Origin: Mesorhizobium loti
GTDB taxonomy: Bacteria > Pseudomonadota > Alphaproteobacteria > Rhizobiales > Rhizobiaceae
Direction: 5' to 3'
Assembly: GCA_014189435.1 (NCBI GenBank)
Contig: CP050293.1
Span: 997,001-1,061,000, forward strand
DNA: 64,000 nucleotides
Shown: positions 60,649 through 64,000 of the stretch, piece after piece
Position numbering within the stretch: the first letter of the stretch is position 1
Layout: each line of letters begins with the position of its first letter
Notes under the pieces: generated by a model
What the model saw: only the letters and a program-made list of their open reading frames with translations
Told to the model about the DNA's origin: nothing
The model's database searches: none
Position numbers and translations under genes: made by a program

Positions 60649-61595
60649 CTCGTTTCCTTCCAAGTTGTCTTCATTGCTTCGGCGTAGAGCGCGTCGGCCT
60701 GTGCCCGCTCGGGCAGGCCCGGAATGACGCCGAGCCTTGTGCAGGCGATGCCGCCGCAGACGACGCCGAAGCGCACCGCGTCGACGATGTCGCGGCCTTC
60801 GGCCAGCGCCACCGCGAAGCCGGAGTTGAACGCGTCGCCGGCGCCGGTGGTGTCGACCACGGCGACCTGCACGGCCGGCACCATGACGTCGAGCTCGTCG
60901 GTGAGGATCAGCGCGCCGCTGCGGCCTAAGGTGACCACCACGTTGCGCATGCCGCGGCGGCGGAGTTCGCCGGCGAGTTCGCGCGAGGAGCGCGGATCGT
61001 CGGCCGGCAGACCGAGCAGGATGCGCAATTCGCTCTCGTTGGGGGTGAGGTAATCGACATTGGCGAATATGGTGTCGGGAAGCTGGCGCGCCGGCGCCGG
61101 ATTGAGGATGGTGCGGGCGCCATGCTTGCGGCCAAGCTGCATGGCGCGGGCGGCGGCCGCGATCGGCACTTCAAGCACGGTCATGACGACATCGCTTTGC
61201 GCGATGCGCTCTTCGGCCGCGTCGACGGTCGCGGCATCCATCAGCTCGTTGGCGCCCATGTCGAGGATGATGAAGTTCTCACCCTTGTCGTTGAGGATGA
61301 TGAAGCCGACGCCGGTGGCGCGTTCGGTTCTCGTCGTGACCAGGCTCGCATCGACGCCCTCGGCGGCATAGAGGTCGGTGGCGATGCCGGCCAGCTTGTC
61401 GGTGCCGATGATGGCGACCAGCGCAGAACGTGCGCCCAGCCTTGCGGTGGCCACCGCCTGGTTGGAGCCCTTGCCGCCGGCGCCCATGTCGAAATCGGTG
61501 CCGAGCATCGTCTCGCCGAAGATCGGCAGTTTTGGCGCCCGCATGGTCAGGCCGACCGCGAAACTGCCGACGATGGTAATTCTGGGTGTGCTCAT
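60645..61595 (-). CDS. rbsK: Ribokinase-family (PfkB) sugar kinase
   Basis: A 316-residue PfkB carbohydrate kinase. The first PfkB signature is GAGGKGSNQAVATARLG near residue 38 and the second DTTGAGDAFNSGFA near 250, with the catalytic Asp; NPAPARQLP near 155 is also typical of ribokinase. It phosphorylates ribose or a similar sugar after import. GAGG lies 6 nt before ATG 61595. It is 11 bp downstream of the ATPase gene in a tight operon. Confidence 0.9.
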   Translation of the reverse strand: MSTPRITIVGSFAVGLTMRAPKLPIFGETMLGTDFDMGAGGKGSNQAVATARLGARSALVAIIGTDKLAGIATDLYAAEGVDASLVTTRTERATGVGFIILNDKGENFIILDMGANELMDAATVDAAEERIAQSDVVMTVLEVPIAAAARAMQLGRKHGARTILNPAPARQLPDTIFANVDYLTPNESELRILLGLPADDPRSSRELAGELRRRGMRNVVVTLGRSGALILTDELDVMVPAVQVAVVDTTGAGDAFNSGFAVALAEGRDIVDAVRFGVVCGGIACTRLGVIPGLPERAQADALYAEAMKTTWKETR

Positions 61596-61606
61596 CAATG
61601 CCTCGT

Positions 61607-63124
<1,518 letters not shown>

Positions 63125-63183
63125 TGGCTGGCTGGCGCCGAGCGGCTGCCGGCAAAGGCCGGCAGCCGCTTCACGCGGGCTTG

Positions 63184-64000
63184 TTACTTCTTGGCCACCT
63201 CGGCGATGTTTTCCTTGGTGTAGATGCCGACGCCGGTGTCGACATTGTTGATAGGCTGGCCCTTGAGGAACTGCACGATCAGGTCGACCGCGGCAAAGCC
63301 CTGCTTCTCCGGCGCCTGGTCGATCGTCGCATTCACATTGCCGTCCTGGACCAGCTGCACCGTCTGGTCGAGCAGGTCGAAGCCGACCACCTTGACCTTG
63401 TCGGCGGCCTTGTTGCGTTCCACCCAGGTGCCTGCGGCGGGTGTCGAGCAGCATTCGAGCGACAAGACGCCTGATATCGACGGATTGGCGAGCATGGCGT
63501 TCTCGATCGCCGCATAGATCTTCTGCGGGTCGGTACCGGTGTTGAGCGTCGAGACCACCTCGATGCCGGATTCGGCCTTCAGCGCCTCACGCGCGCCCTT
63601 CTCGCGGTCGAGCGACCACTGCGCGGCGGCGTCGATGGTGGTGATCATCACCTTGCCCTTGCCGCCCAGTACCTTGGCCATCAGCTTGCCGGCCTCGCGG
63701 CCGGACTGGACGAGATCCTGGCCGGCGAAGGCCAGGCGCTTGCTCTCCGGGTTGTCTGTGTTGAAGGTGACGACCGGGATGCCGGCGGCGATGACGCGGT
63801 CGATCACCGGCGCCAACGCGTCGGTGGAGACGGAGGAGATCGCCAGCCCGTCCATCTTGCCCATCAGCGTCTCGATCTCCGAGATCTGGCCGTCGGCATC
63901 GGCGCCGACCGGACCGATGAACTGGGCGCCGACCTTGTCCTCCTTGGCGGCGCGCTCGACGCCGGCCTTCATGAACGGCGCGAATTCGTTGGAGACGTCA
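63184..64000 (-). CDS. Sugar ABC transporter substrate-binding protein, 5' part beyond the window
   Basis: 272 residues of a Peripla_BP_4-type binding protein are visible; the frame is open to the right edge (…NEFAPFMKAGVERAAKE), so the signal peptide and start lie outside. VTFNTDNPESKRLAFAGQD near the middle, GVLSLECCSTPAAG and GFDLLDQTVQLVQDG are ribose-type features. It opens, or follows, the rbsA-rbsK-rbsD-panB-like operon. No permease is seen in the window, so it must be further right. Confidence 0.88.
   Translation of the reverse strand, partial: DVSNEFAPFMKAGVERAAKEDKVGAQFIGPVGADADGQISEIETLMGKMDGLAISSVSTDALAPVIDRVIAAGIPVVTFNTDNPESKRLAFAGQDLVQSGREAGKLMAKVLGGKGKVMITTIDAAAQWSLDREKGAREALKAESGIEVVSTLNTGTDPQKIYAAIENAMLANPSISGVLSLECCSTPAAGTWVERNKAADKVKVVGFDLLDQTVQLVQDGNVNATIDQAPEKQGFAAVDLIVQFLKGQPINNVDTGVGIYTKENIAEVAKK

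Overview
The window looks like a chromosomal stretch of a Mesorhizobium-type alphaproteobacterium (Rhizobiales). This is inferred from uniformly high GC, the very high density of ABC importers with private catabolic enzymes, short hairpin and CTAG-containing intergenic repeats of rhizobial style, and gene families such as DUF763 and DUF2270. No rRNA, tRNA, CRISPR array, IS element or phage gene was seen. Most of the window is a chain of small catabolic islands, each pairing an importer with a few enzymes and often a regulator.

Region by region. 1-2065: end of a ribose-type sugar ABC importer (two permeases, the first cut by the window edge) plus an SGNH hydrolase, ending in a run of hairpins. 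2209-11844: the most interesting block. It holds a HisC-like aminotransferase, an SDR, a HisD-like dehydrogenase with altered metal ligands, a zinc alcohol dehydrogenase, a HutC-type GntR regulator, an APH-like kinase and a NitT/TauT-type importer whose ATPase gene carries a 5-nt deletion. Four copies of a TGTATATRCATGTA-type operator sit in front of the four transcription units, so the block reads as one regulon without any hutH/U/I genes. 11871-15640: a heterodimeric ABC exporter. 15907-16329: an exported cupin. 16529-25290: a peptide-type ABC importer with two luciferase-like flavin monooxygenases and a frameshifted DUF427 gene. 25332-29881: ThuA-like protein, aldehyde dehydrogenase, an inverted-repeat element and a large amidase.

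30029-34286: a small secreted protein, an 8-bp tandem repeat, then a Gfo/Idh/MocA dehydrogenase with a second ribose-type importer. 34699-35581: three small hypothetical genes. 35752-40125: SDR plus ECF sigma factor, then a TetR / SDR / quinone-oxidoreductase redox island with a double operator. 40423-42359: small envelope and VOC-type genes. 42657-46741: Ldh2-type dehydrogenase, M20 amidohydrolase, AHSA1 protein and an IclR regulator. 46959-54324: a YtcJ-like amidohydrolase overlapping a CobW-type metallochaperone, followed by a branched-chain amino-acid-type importer in which LivM and LivG are fused. 54585-56975: a small membrane protein, DUF763 and DUF2270 genes. 57089-59324: an MFS exporter divergent from a LysR regulator. 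59355-64000: a ribose-type operon (PanB-like enzyme, RbsD, RbsK, RbsA, periplasmic binding protein) that runs off the right edge.

Three things stand out for follow-up: the HutC-like regulon (2209-11844), the two probable frameshifts (near 11483 and 20040), and the nucleotide-binding domains with degenerate motifs (exporter subunit 13763-15640 and the LivM-LivG fusion).
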